Assembly (NCBI GenBank): GCA_026261815.1
Contig: JAMPIT010000174.1
Location: 10,912,001-10,976,000, forward strand
DNA length: 64,000 bases
Direction of reading: 5' to 3'
DNA from: Monarcha castaneiventris obscurior
Lineage: Eukaryota; Chordata; Aves; Passeriformes; Monarchidae
Shown here: positions 41,558 to 54,515 of the stretch, piece after piece
Layout of the letters: the number at the start of each line of letters is the position of its first letter
Numbering within the stretch: the stretch's first letter is position 1
Position numbers and translations under genes: made by a program
Notes under the pieces: generated by a model
The model's input: only the letters and a program-made list of their open reading frames with translations
Databases searched by the model: none
Told to the model about the DNA's origin: nothing

Positions 41558-43131
41558 CTGTAAGAGAAAGAAAAGTAATTCTGTTAGTTTGAAAAAGGAG
41601 AATAAATTTATGTAGCAATAATCTCTACTATTGTAAGATACATTTTGAAATAAACCCACAGTTCTTTATGTATTCTCTTTGAAACATGACAGACTCTGAT
41701 CTTTGCTTGCTCTCTGCTGCATGCACAATTTCCCTTGCTCGTGCTTAACTTCATTCATTTAATGGCTCTTCTGTGGGAGGCTACATAAGTCACTCAAAAC
41801 ACAGCTAGAAAAGTACAGATAACATTGGACAAACTCCAGAGCTCATTAAAGGCTTCCATAAGCTGTTTCTGTCACAGACATGTGACTTTCACTGTGCAAT
41901 TAGGGGATTTATGCACCATGACATCCAGCAGGCAATAGATACACCGAGGCACGGGCTTTGCTAAGTGGAGTAAGTATTTGCTGCACACATGGTTATTGTT
42001 TTATTCACCTCCCACTGCGAAAATAAAATCTGTGAAAATACAACACAGGAGAGTCTGGCTGTTGGAGAGTAGAGCAGACCCTGGCAGCTCTGTGGAAACA
42101 CTGTACCATGTAATTCAAGCAAAGCAAAGAAGAAGAAGGCTTCTAGTTCACATTCCAAAATCAGTCAGAAATTCCATTCAGTGCTAACTTCTACAGCAGT
42201 TTGAAAATTGAGGTATGTCCTATGGAATACTTTTGTTTTGCATTTCTGTATAAAATAGAGACACGTATGATCATAGTATTTTTAAGTACCATTACAGATT
42301 TTGAAGGAAAGAAAAGGAGAAGTTACATTTCTTCATATCCAGCAGTGTGCTTAAAATAGGTGATTGCTGTTGACCTCCAAAAATTGTCTCAATTTTTTTT
42401 TTTTCAGTTTATGGTACCACCTTTTATGTATCTAAATAAAAAGTTGAAGACAACAAAGTGTTTTCTTTTATAAATACCAACAGGAAAAAATGCTTTCAGT
42501 AATCATTTTTCAAGTGGATAAGCCAATGACAATTTTTACTGTCACTAAAATATATGACATGTATTCCAAGGTAATGCAGTTCATCTTTACAAACCATAAT
42601 TTTACTCACTCCATAAATAATGATATAATCTATTCTCCTTTGTGACCTTTTAGAGAGTCAAACATGAAGTATATTACAGATTAGCTAAATGCCATTTTGA
42701 GGTAAATGCTATTAATATAAACTCATCATTTTCCCTCAAAATGAACTTTTCCACTTTTCTGTAAAGACACTCTTCTTTCCATACGTCAGTTGGTTTTGTA
42801 TGGGTATCTGGACAACAAAGATAGATCTCATGTCAGTACAGACACAGGAGAAATTGCTTCTTCACTTGATTGTTGTAAAGAAAAGTCCATAAAATGCTTG
42901 TGGAAGCCTTTGAGTAAGTCCGAAGGAGCAAAAGATTCTATTTTCTTTGGCTCATCCTCACTTTGCAAATAGCTATGTACAAAATAGCTGCTCTGTAAAA
43001 AATGTGATCGGTTCAAAAGCCTCTCTGATTCTTTAGGAGGCAACATTTGAAACTGCAAAGGATGCTGCTCTAACTGGTACTATCCAGAAATGTTAACACA
43101 AGTCTTTTCATCACAAGGTCACCTGTTAGGT

Positions 43132-43173
43132 GAAAAAAAAGAAAAAAAAAGAAAAAAAAAAAGAAAAAAAAAT
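43132..43173 (+). repeat. A-rich (GAAAAAAAA)n tract
   Basis: Forty-two bases of A interrupted by a G every 9-12 positions. It is a simple low-complexity repeat with no element attached on the left that I can recognise. Confidence 0.95.
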
Positions 43174-46100
43174 TGTTCACCACAACTCTTTATGCCAGGT
43201 TGTATTAGAGCAGTTACCTCACAGTCTCATCCCTAGAAGGTTTTTGTCAGTAAAAATAAGAGCAGGAAAAGCAATACAGACATAATTAACTGGATATATT
43301 TTTTTGTTTACTGCTTTCATTTTTAAAAGAAACATTTTCATGAAACACAATTTCTATTAGGCCCTCTCTTGTATTGACTCTCACCTAGATATGAGTTTAT
43401 TTCCTGAGCCCCTCTCCACTGCTCTTGTTTACCCTTTCATCAAATCATTATTGTATAGGATTTTTAACATAGTCATCAATAGACACAACTCTCTTTATCT
43501 ACTCAAACAAAATGATTCTTGGTTTTCACAATTACATTTTCCTTGTCTTTTATACTTATTTGTTTAAATTTCTCAAAGCTGGCATAGCTTTATTATTTAT
43601 CTCTGCTGTACTGAACAGTATTTTTTAAATCACCTATTAGAATGATGTTTCAGGAACATGATATATTTACCAGTTCATGAAAATAAACACTCCCTGCCCA
43701 AATGACTTAGATATTTTTTGTCAGGCTATTCATATCTTGTAGTCCATTACCCTGCCTGGAAATATTACCTATATAATGCATAAACTGACACTGACATTGG
43801 ACATATCTCACTATTCTTAATACAGAAAATATGAGATAACCAGTGCTACAACACACTGAATGCTGTACGGTTCACAAATTAGATTCATGGATCACTCAGA
43901 TCTTTAGAGGACAATTTTTCATAATTTAACCACTTGTAGTTGACAAGAACAAATTGCTTTGTTGCTGGCTCTCAAGTGAGTAGTTTAGTTATTTATTAAC
44001 TTCTTGACACAAAGAATTTGAATCTTCCCACTGTTGTACACTTTTGCCACCAAGTAATACTGCAAACTTGGTCAGCAAAATGAAGGTACAGTGTAAATAT
44101 CCCAGATATTTATTTTTGTTCTTTAACCAGTAATGCTGTGAGCAAGAGGAGGTAAAGACTCACTGTTATTTCTGTTCACCATTGAAGGGATTTGGTAATA
44201 TAGTCCTGAAGTTAAACTAATGAAAGAAAGACTTTAGGAGAGCATATGCATAAATAAAAAACTTTAGTGTAGTATCAGCATATGATTGTAAAAAATCCCT
44301 GCAGCTGGGAAGGTGAAGGGTAGTTTTCAACATCTTTAATTCCCCTTTCAAAGCAAAAAGGTTTAGTATCTGAGAAAGACATAGGCAAGCCATATGAAAA
44401 TTACATTAAGGACCAGGTCATAAATGTTCTATTTTTAACTCTATTTTCTTTTCTATTGTAATTTTTCTTCCACACTTTCACTGCTAGTATTATCTGCTGG
44501 AGTGAGATTGTTCCACTGTCTTTACACTGCTTTTCATTTCAATAGTTCTCTGTTTTCTAGCTCAGGGTAGACAAAAATTCCAATGGGAAACATTACAATT
44601 GAGTAATATTAATAAATTCTTAAATTTCACCACACAAAATCCCAAGTTGATGGTCTCCATAATCTCTGTGTCTAGAGATTTGAAGAAAAATGTAGAAGAA
44701 AAGCCTGGGAAAACATCATTTTTCGGAATATCTGCAGATGAAATTTAAGCTCACACCAGCATTAACTTACACTCAGATTTGGCTTCTCTAAAGAGCAAAT
44801 TTACAGACAGAGTCCATTGATTCAACAAGTAAATGCCTAAACTCAACTCAGGATTATATGAATGAAGCTGAAGCTGGCTTTTCATCTCAGGAAATAATGC
44901 TTTTTCCAATCAAGTTCTTTCAAGAACAACGAGAAGGGATCACATTGCAACAGGACATTGGAAATTACAGATAATTACATACAGCAAAAATTGTAATAGT
45001 ATATCTATGTCATTTTGCTGGTAAGAGATATGCATCCTCCTTTACCCAGTGCCAGAATGAAAGCTCCTGTCATGTAGTAGTGTCTGCAGGTAAACCTCCT
45101 CTCTTAACCTTATGCTAGAATTCCAAGAACTTTTCATGCAATATGTGCTCCACCAACTAGTCTAAGGATTGTTTTTTTGAAGTCTTTTTCTACAAACATC
45201 CAATGCAGTCTTTTCAGAAATGTTGCATTCCCTGAAGCTGTGGTTAAGATTACATAAACCCTCAGGTCTAACCATGGGCTTCCTAGAGGCTCTACTGAAT
45301 CCAGATCCTGTGATGCAGCCTAAAATGGTGTTAGGCCTACAGGGGAGATTGGCCTAAAGTGAATTCTAAAACTTTATGAGATTCTATAATGAACTACAAG
45401 AAAATAAATAGACTATTTTAAAAAAATAAAATAAAGAAAGGGGGAGGAGAAGAAAAAGCGTTTTCTTCAGCTTTTCATATCATAAGAAATTAATATAGTG
45501 TATTAATTTTGACAGATATCACAATTATCCTTTCTTCCCTAAAAGATGCATTTCCAAAACAATTGTAGGTAAAATGTGAAAGTAAAAAAATTATACTTTT
45601 AGCTATTACAGAGATACTAGAAGATAATGAGCTCCCTCAGAAAAGAAAACAGAAGAGTGTTTGTTAAAGGTCTCCAAAACTCAAAGGTTTTCTTCAGGAA
45701 ACCACTGGAGGCAAACCTATAACCAGTGTAGCAGGTTATATTGCAATATATATTACCGCATAATTAGTAGTACATATTTTAAAGTCTGAAAATACAGACA
45801 AATATGTTTATTTGGATTTTGTTTCAAAACAGGATACTTCCCATGACTTCTAAGCACTTACCCAAAAAGTGCTAAAGCACCCAAAGTGAGGCAATGTATA
45901 AAAGCTGCTCTATGTTTCAGGTAATCTGCAGGTAGTGAGGATTCTTTTAGTTTGCAGGTAAGAGGTAGAGAAAGAAATCAAAATCTGAGAAAAACCAAAC
46001 CATACTGCAAACACAAGTCTGATCTTGACTCTCCAGTTTAAAAATAAATTCTTAGAATTATAGATACAAATTTGGAGAACATTTTAAAATCATATTAATC

Positions 46101-47759
46101 CCACACACTTGGAAAACACAGTCACATTAAGTAAAAGAACTGGTAGTCCTTTTGCTTAGCATGAAGTGATTAAAATATTAATAATACTGGTCCATTTCAC
46201 TCTTTATAGGCAGACCAAAGGAAATTAGTGTAAATGCCTACAAACGCTAAAGAAGCATTTCACTAAGTGTTGGCAAAATATCCATTTTAATAAAAAAAAA
46301 AAAATTCCTTGTATCTCCTTAAAGGATAAAGAAGTGTGTTAAAAAAAGTTCACTCTAATACCTTTGGGGTAATTAAGGTTTAAACCTTTCCTAATAAATC
46401 CTATGACAAATAATCCAGGGAGTTTTAGTTTAATCCTTTATACAGTCTGACATGCAGTTTAAGTCACAATTAGACCTTTAAGAAAAGAAAGATAAATATG
46501 GCCTATCACACATAAAAATATTACATTTATTTTTAAAGAGGATAACATTAGGGAATAAAAGCTTGCAAATATGGAAAAAAATGAAAGAATATCAACTACT
46601 ACCATCTCTTCTGTTACAGCTTTGTGATTTTATATAAGTGAAATGACACATATAAAATAAGGGGATTAGCAGCGAATAGCTTTTTTGTTCCCCTTCAGTA
46701 TCCATGTGCAAAAATACTGATTTATCACTTGTCTTTAAAGTGAACAAAATTTCAGGCAATATCGTAAACCAGTCGCAATTATAATTACAGTGTATGCATG
46801 CAATTACAGTGCCTGAACATGGGCTGTAAGAAACCGGTTACAAAGGTCATTTAAAACATTATCTCGAAACTGGACATAGAAACAAGCTATTTTAAAAATC
46901 AAACTATTAAAATAAAAAATCAAACATTGAAATAACACTTGATCAAGAAATATGTCACTATATTACCCATAATATGGACAAATGAGTCACTTGGGTTAGA
47001 CATTTTTCCCCCACACATAATTTGATTAAATAACTGCTTTGTCAGAATATTAAATTTCATACACTAATTAAAACCTTCCAGGTCTGCACTATAATTTACG
47101 ATAAGCCTTTTTTATCAGATTCATGTAAAGGGCTTTTCTCAAGATTCCACTGAGACTAATAATTGAAATGAAAAGTTGAAGGTGAAGATTACAGCAAATA
47201 ACATAAAGGAGAATTAAAGGTGCTGCACACTCTTTGTCATAGAATATTCTTTCTTTTAAATGGTGAGAAAGATCAACTTTTTCAGCATTTATTTACAGGT
47301 TATTCCTCCACGGAAATTGTCAATCTGCAAACCTTCAAATTTATAGACAATTTTCATGAGGTGGTCACTTGATCATTCACAGGTGCATCAGAGTGATAAA
47401 TAAAATGAGTAATTTATCAATTATCTGAATGCTTCAAAGTGAGACTAAAACATAGAAGCCTTATATATAAGGCTTATATAAGGCATCTGTATAAACAGAT
47501 AAGTGTAATGCACACACACAGAATCCAGATAAAAATACATTATATGAAAGATATACTTTCAAGCCCTTGACATCGATTCTGAAGAATTTTGATCTGAGTC
47601 TAGATCCAAAGACAGCAGTGCTGACGGTGGTCAGATTTTAGGTATCTGAGTTAAAAACTGAGATCTTCAAAGAGTTCATTGAAGTCTAAACTTGGAAGAA
47701 TCTAAAAGTTTGGAAATATCTGAGATTCCAAGATAAATCTTGTCTAGGTATCTGACATC

Positions 47760-47930
47760 TCATATACCCCAGGCTGGGGTCTGCCCACTCACCAGCCCTG
47801 TGACCAGGGCAGGTCTCAGCTTACTCTGTGCAAAGATGGGGCTGCCACCCATCCACTCCTTGCTCCACTCACTGGCCTGACCTTCACAGTGACACCTTTC
47901 CTCGTGTCCTCCTGCTCCCTGTGACAATAT
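47760..47930. other. small GC-rich island in AT-rich intron, unclassified
   Basis: About 170 bp of C-rich sequence (ccaggctggggtctgcccac, then accagccctgtgaccagggc) in otherwise AT-rich DNA. It has no open frame of useful length, no splice-site pair fitting the host gene and no match to the CR1 or LTR blocks seen elsewhere. Confidence 0.4.
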
Positions 47931-50900
47931 CTGATTACGTGCTGAATTTATCCACGCTTGATTTAATTTGTCTTGTGCAAATTATAATTAGTAAAGCTGA
48001 GTAAGAAGTTTTTTAAATCACATTCAAATCTCAGGAGGAAGCCCTGCTATTTTTCACAGGGTACAATAAGTAGGATTTTTTTTTTCTTTTGCCTCAGTGT
48101 TCATATTATGCTACATTATACATTTACTTAGAAAAAAGGGAAGTAGTGAAGAGTATTAGGGTTACCCGCATAACCTCAAAAAGAAGGATTACAAACACTA
48201 GAAAGAGTACTTATGTTTTCATATCTCTAGAGTTCATTGCAGAAACTTTAAAGAATAGGCAACATTTCTCCATGTCAAACAAAATTCCCCAATTTTGAGG
48301 TATTTTTCCCTGTAAGAATAACTGTTAGAAACTGCCATTGGACTACTTAGGCTGCCAGGATGATACTTAACTTCATGAAAAAGGTTAAGAATACATTTCA
48401 AGTACTAATTGCACTTTGACTGTAGAATTAAAAGTCAAAAGTTGTTGAATGTGTGAGGCTAAATATAATAGGTGATAAGATGATGAGAAATACAAGTCAG
48501 ACAAAAACACACCTCAATCAAAATCTACAGAGCTGTCTGTTCTTCTGAAAGAATACAACACACCCCATGAATAACTTCTGCATAAAGACATCCTCTGGCT
48601 CAATGGCGTGCAGTCAAACAGCAATCTCTGTTCAATATGCAGATAATTGTTAATATAACAATGGATTTTTGGCATTTTCCCTACTGGTAAGGATAGTCTA
48701 CTTTTTTATGATTTTTTTTTAATTTTGAGGACTTTTTAAAATTTACTTTAGTTTTTTAGTGCAACTGGTGAACAAAGCAAATCAAATGTGACAAACACTT
48801 AAGTATTTTTTTTTATTCATTGCAAAGTATCAAAGGCCAAATACTTTATGCAGGAATGAAAATTTAGTTACTGAAAATTTAGAGTTGCAAAACCATATTG
48901 GTATTATGCCCTAGTATAGTTGCCAATTTCACAGACTGACTGTCATTTTAGTCAGTCAAGCTGAAAAATAATCCTCAAGAATGATATTTTGATCCACAGT
49001 AAAACCTAGGATTTTATGTACTTGCATGTGTGACAAACGACCAGGAAAGAAAATCATAAGAAGACTCTTCTGGAGTTACCAAATTTAAAAGAACCAGCTA
49101 CATATGTAAAGGGATAGAAATAACCATCCTCTCTATTCTTCCTCCAGTCCTCTAAGCCAAAAGCAAGGAAGACAGAGACAACCCTGAGAAACAAAAATAT
49201 TTTAAATCCATTTTAATTTTGGTAAATAAATTCTTCCAAAAGGTCCAGGAAACTGCTAATTTCCTCATCACAGTAACTTCCTCAAAGTATAAGCAACTGC
49301 GAATGGCTTCTTTTTATAAGGCAAAATGCAAGTGAATACAAAGCAGATTTCCAGGTGGGAAAACGAAATTAATTTGTTAGCAGCTAATTAACCTCTATAT
49401 CACACTATCTGATCAGTTTAATTAAAGCAGCAAAATATGTTTATTATAATTATTTGGCACTACTTTCTTTAGTTGATGAAAGAATATAAAAACAAAATAA
49501 ATTTTAAAAAAATGTCTAAACTGATTGCACATGATCTCGATTGTAAATACTGTGATCAGTAGAGTACAGGAACCTAGTTAAACAATTTGGACATAAGTTT
49601 ACTTTGGACTCACAAGAAATGGGCATTCTGAATTCACACTTATGTAAGTTCTGGGATGTAATGAACCGCTTGCACTATCATAACCAAATATAGAAAATAT
49701 GCCAGTCCTCCAACTCCAACAAATCTGCAAAAAACTATTTTCTACCATGCAGTAGGCAAACATTTAGTAGAATTTCTCCCCAAAAAAACTGTGTACATTT
49801 GTTACATTGCCACTGTGTTCTATCCATTACAACCAACAAATAGGACCATGTTTATCAATGCTGCAATCAGCTGTAACAAAAAGGAATCAAATTTTAGGCA
49901 TATGACACTAAAATGGAGTAAAAACTCAAGAGGGTAGCTTCTTGGTGATCCATAAGAGTGTGTGAATTATGTATATTCCAAGGCTTATCTTCACAAAAAA
50001 AATCGTGTATCACAAGAAACATACTGCACAGTCACTCTAACTAAAGTCTAAGCAAAAATACCCAGATAACATTAATGTCTTTTAAGAATCTCACTGGAAT
50101 AGAAAAATATCAACAATTTGCATAATTTTCTTTAAACTGCATCAGCAGAGAGCCTTATACAGCTCTTTCTTGACTCTTTTATTCACATATAAAAAACTAA
50201 AATATAGGATGACTTTAAGATATTTCTACAGGGTACTACAATACTGTGTAACACAGGAAAACTAAAATTTTCACATATAAATTATGAAAGTATGATCCAA
50301 ACTTTGGACCACATTTTACAATGCTGACACTGACCTGTAAAGTTAATGATCTCCAACATATATTTTTTAAAACACTCTTTTCTTTCTCTCTCTGGATCAA
50401 TTCTTCATCGAGCTTATTCAATCACTTTAGGTGTGTCCACAAACCACCCAAAAACCAAAAACAATTCCTATAGCTTGCCTTACATAATTTGCATGAATAT
50501 TAGGAAAAAACCCTACCAAATCTCTCCATTTCCTCCTAAATGTGACAAGTAGCTTTACCAAACATAATGAAGTTCAAAATATGTCAGGCCATGTTTTCTT
50601 TTCAGATTGCTTTGGTTTACCCACATAACAAACACCTGGCATATTGACTGTTAATTACTTTAATGGGCCTCTTATAAAGACAAATCTTTCTTAAGACTTT
50701 AATTTAAATTATTTTTCTCTATCTCTGAGAAAACAACTCTGGAAAGCAGTTACCAGGCTCTAAGAATTATCCCAAGCTCACCTAATTAATAAAGAACAGA
50801 AGGAATCATAATTTAATTATTCAGCTTTGGCAGATGTTTTGTGCACGTCTTGCACTCAATCACTGCGATAAAGCAAAGCTTCAGGAGCACACGTTATTTC

Positions 50901-52245
50901 AGGAGTAGTTCAGTGGCATGAGACAAGCCAGCAGCTGGAAAATATTCCTTTTACTATTTAACATAACATGATGGAGACTTTTCCAGTTAATCACTACAAG
51001 CAAAAGGCTCACATCACAAATAATTAGAACAAAATTACTTTTCTTCTTAATTAGTGATGTTACACTGGTATGTGGGAAGCCATGCACGAGAGAAATAGGA
51101 TTTAAGAGTGGTGTCAACATCTTGCCATTATGTTTCTCCTTCTCGATCTTAATGACTGCACTAAATGAAAAGAGGTTTGTGTTTCCTTACATGGATCACA
51201 ACAGGGGTTTTTCACTTATCAGGTATTTGATGCTTATGCCACAAACTGCAAAGAAATGGAAAGAAACCTTTGAAAGCCAGACTGGTGGCTGCTGGCTGTC
51301 AGTGGGATGGAGAGAACAGCAATTACTCCTTGGGAGAAGTCCTGGGCTTTAACAACTCAGAGAAGGAATCGTCTAGTTATGGATTTGCACATCCTTCTGG
51401 TTCAAAAACTGCACACAATTCAAAAAGTATTTTAAATTTTACATAGATGAATCTTATTCTAGGCAGAGACTTATTGAAGTTCACAGCATTTTAGCATTCC
51501 CATCATAATCTATGCTAACGTGTAAGTTTAGGCCCTTACACTGTATTATTCACTTTCAAATTCTTTACAAATCAGAGCTTCTTTGGAATTCATCTCTTTT
51601 TTAGAATTCAGAGTGGACAGACAGATATATAACAGAAGTGTGAAGATGTGAAGAAAGAGCCAATGTGAGAAATTTTGAACAAGCAAAATAGCTCTCTCTT
51701 GTTAAAAAAAAAAAAAAAGAAATTAAGGCAGGTATTTGTCAAAAAAGACAGTCAGAAAGCCTTCTGCAAATCTAACCAAGAAGGCTACTGGAAAAAGAGC
51801 TTAACACTGGAAGATCACAGTGAAGAAGAGAGTATGAAGCAAATTGGAAAGTATATATTAAACTGATTTTCATTTGAAGAAATGCATCATTTTTTCCCCT
51901 GAAATTTATGCTGTGTTGCTTGAGACTATTTCAGCTCAGCTGTCCACAGCACCATTACACAGTACAGAAGCGTGAACTGAGATGGCAGAAGGCACAAGAG
52001 GGAGAAACTACAAGTGTTTAAAGAGAGATAATGGAAGATGAGAAACTTAGGCTGAAAAGGAAAGAAGAAGGAATGCTGCAAAAAAGGGTGAAGTGTCTTG
52101 TCAAGAGTGATGCCGTGTTCACATCCAGAGGAGACATAGCAATGAAAACTGCAGAGAAAGGCAGGACACTACTGCAGCAAAGCAGTCATTCCAAACTTCT
52201 CCCATCAATGACCTCTTTGGCAACAGCCAAAACTTCCTGGGCCTC

Positions 52246-52415
52246 TTTCCCTTCCCTTCCCTTCCCTTCCCTTCCCTTCCCTTCCCTTCCCTTCCCTTCC
52301 CTTCCCTTCCCTTCCCTTCCCTTCCCTTCCCTTCCCTTCCCTCCCTTCCCTTCCCTTCCCTTCCCTTCCCTTCCCTTCCCTTCCCTTCCCTTCCCTTCCC
52401 TTCCCTTCCCTTCCC
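52246..52415 (+). repeat. (CCCTT)n pentanucleotide array
   Basis: About 34 near-perfect copies of CCCTT, with a single missing T near 52341 that shifts the phase once. The flanks decay into ttccccctcctc. The strand is purely pyrimidine here and purely purine on the other strand, so the tract is a mirror-repeat candidate for intramolecular triplex DNA. Long frames across it (LPFPS or GKGRE repeats) are artefacts of the repeat. It lies in the upstream CACNA2D1 intron; in the transcript it would be GGGAA-rich. Confidence 0.98.
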
Positions 52416-54453
52416 CCTCCTCATTTTACACAGTTCACGTTACAAACTTTGCAATCCACCTTGCTAGAGGTTGTTTTCTTTTGGTTTCACTTTAGGAAGT
52501 TTACTGAACGTGATGGACTGACAACTCTTAGAGCTCCAGAAAACTGTATGAGCAGAAGCCATCCTAACTTAGCTACTTTTTGCCTAGAAAAGTCCTCCAA
52601 AGCTATTTCAGCAGGTATTGTACTACAAATACCTCCAAACACTTGTCCAGTGATCTAACACTTTATCGGCATTGCGTCAAACCCCACTATCCTTGTGAGA
52701 CCAGCACAGTCTTGTGTTTTATTGGGACACAGTGAACTGAAAATCACAGGAATAAGTAAACCATGCATTCCTGCACTGACCGAGCATTTGCCAGCTGTGC
52801 AAATTGACTCCAAGGGCCAGGACTTCCTTCCTGCAGTAAGACACAAAGATGCTGCTCACACCGAATATAAGATATTCCTGGAGTTTAAAACATGAAAGAG
52901 GTAAAATTTCAAAAGTATGGGCACATACTATTTTAACCACTCATGTTCTCAGACTATCTGAACACAACAGCTTTAGTTCCTTGTAGACCTCCAAGAGATT
53001 CAGCTAAATGTGTGTTCCTGTACATAGACATAAATACACAAACACTATTAGGTGATCTCTTTGAGCATATATGCATGTAGATCCATGTATAAATACATGT
53101 GTAAGTATAAACACAGAGGAAAATTTATACAATTTATATGTGTATAAAAATAACTCCCAGCCATTTAAGTAGGACCAGCACAATCTTAAAATTTGTCTGA
53201 TTCTCAAAGTATCACCTTAATGTTGTTTATAAACACTGAGCAATAGGGAAAAGCATGTTTAATATCTCAGAAATCTGTAAGCTTTAATTCATTATCTTGA
53301 AGTAATGAAGAAGACTATTTGCTCTGTTTCATATTAAAACATTTAAAGCTTCTGAAAATACAATATTTCAGACCTCATCTACAGATAAAAAGGTTTGATG
53401 AATTCAGTTGCATTTATCTTAAAATTTTCTTATCAGTATAGAGATGACACAAGGAGCTGAACGAATTAAGCGCATCCTCTTCTTGACAAATATATACAAG
53501 TTCAGTTAGATTTATGGATTTGCAGTGCTCTACTCTTACTAGTACATGTAAGTAGTTCAGTGAACTGTTCCCTTGTCAGCAAAAACTACTGATGTGAATG
53601 TGTAAAGGATATCCTGTCTTGTCCATGTCAGAGTTATTTTTCATAAAAGCAACATTCATAGTTCACAATCACGGTATAATTCATAATATTGTAAATATTT
53701 TCACAGAAATAGAGGGAAATTTTTCCTACTGCTCTTGGTGGAATGTCTGAAGAACTTACTAAACTGATGGATTTTTCTTTCCAATTTTCAAGGTAAATTT
53801 ATCTGTAGCTGCTATGTATCTATTGCTATAAATATTTTTTTTTTTCTCTTGAACAATATTTTCTCTTGGTGGTTATTCTTGACACAGGATATGCTTACTG
53901 ATGTGTAACCACATGACTTTTTAGGATCGAGCATGCTTTATTCTTCACAGAGAGTAAGATGTCTATGTTTCAAAATAAAACACAGATCAATCCTGAACAC
54001 ACTCTGCTTTCATCCGTACTGTGCTTGTTACAGATGCCCCCAAGACACCTAAGCAATGCCCAGACACATTCTGTGGCACAGCAAGCACAGGAACCATTCT
54101 CAACTGACTGTGCTGGCAGGTCTGTAGGAGGTAATACTCTGTTTGGCTTCCTACATGCCTCCAACATCACCTCAACAGGTTTTGCATGCTCACGTACTCT
54201 TACGTGCCCCTATGTAATTAATGTAGACCCAAACCACGAGAGACTGAGAGAGACTGGAAGTATTTGGAATTAAATTTCCCATGTGGCATGATCCCTGTAA
54301 TAAGGAAAATAAGTTAAGTCAACTGCCAGCAGAAGAAATGGCAATCTTCACTTGGGATTAATAAATATATTAACATTAGGGTTTTGAAAAAAATTCAGTC
54401 TTAATCCAGCTTCTGGGTTTTTTTTTTTTTCTTGCTGGTATCTCTCACCAAAA

Positions 54454-54515
54454 GCAAAAACAAAAACAAAAACAACAACAACAACAAAAACCCTAAACAA
54501 ACAAAAAAACAAACT
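54454..54515 (+). repeat. (AAAAAC)n/(ACA)n low-complexity tract
   Basis: CAAAAA units grade into ACA units and then A-rich sequence. A T run at 54418-54430 lies shortly upstream, giving the interval an inverted A/T character. Confidence 0.85.

Noticed and set aside
43381..43440. Minus-strand EQWR-like peptide, compared with the expected HQWREDFA of the preceding CACNA2D1 exon
   Set aside because: Only Q-W-R agrees; the residues on both sides and the splice sites do not fit.
44741..44800. Donor-like ttaactta, reading GAGT|GTAAGTTAA on the minus strand, with a nearby acceptor
   Set aside because: It would define a 17-bp exon with no match to the missing upstream CACNA2D1 coding block.
50236..50421. 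Minus-strand frame beginning MNKLDEELIQREKEK
   Set aside because: The charged stretch is short and purine-rich with no homology recognised and no splice context; probably chance.
52031..52495. 154-codon plus-strand frame, with a 101-codon minus-strand frame opposite
   Set aside because: The length comes from the CCCTT array, whose 5-bp unit contains no stop in any frame. The translation is repetitive LPFPS or GKGRE.
53959..54273. 104-codon plus-strand frame in a somewhat GC-richer stretch
   Set aside because: No known motif, signal peptide or splice sites, and an overlapping antisense frame of similar quality indicates merely stop-poor sequence.
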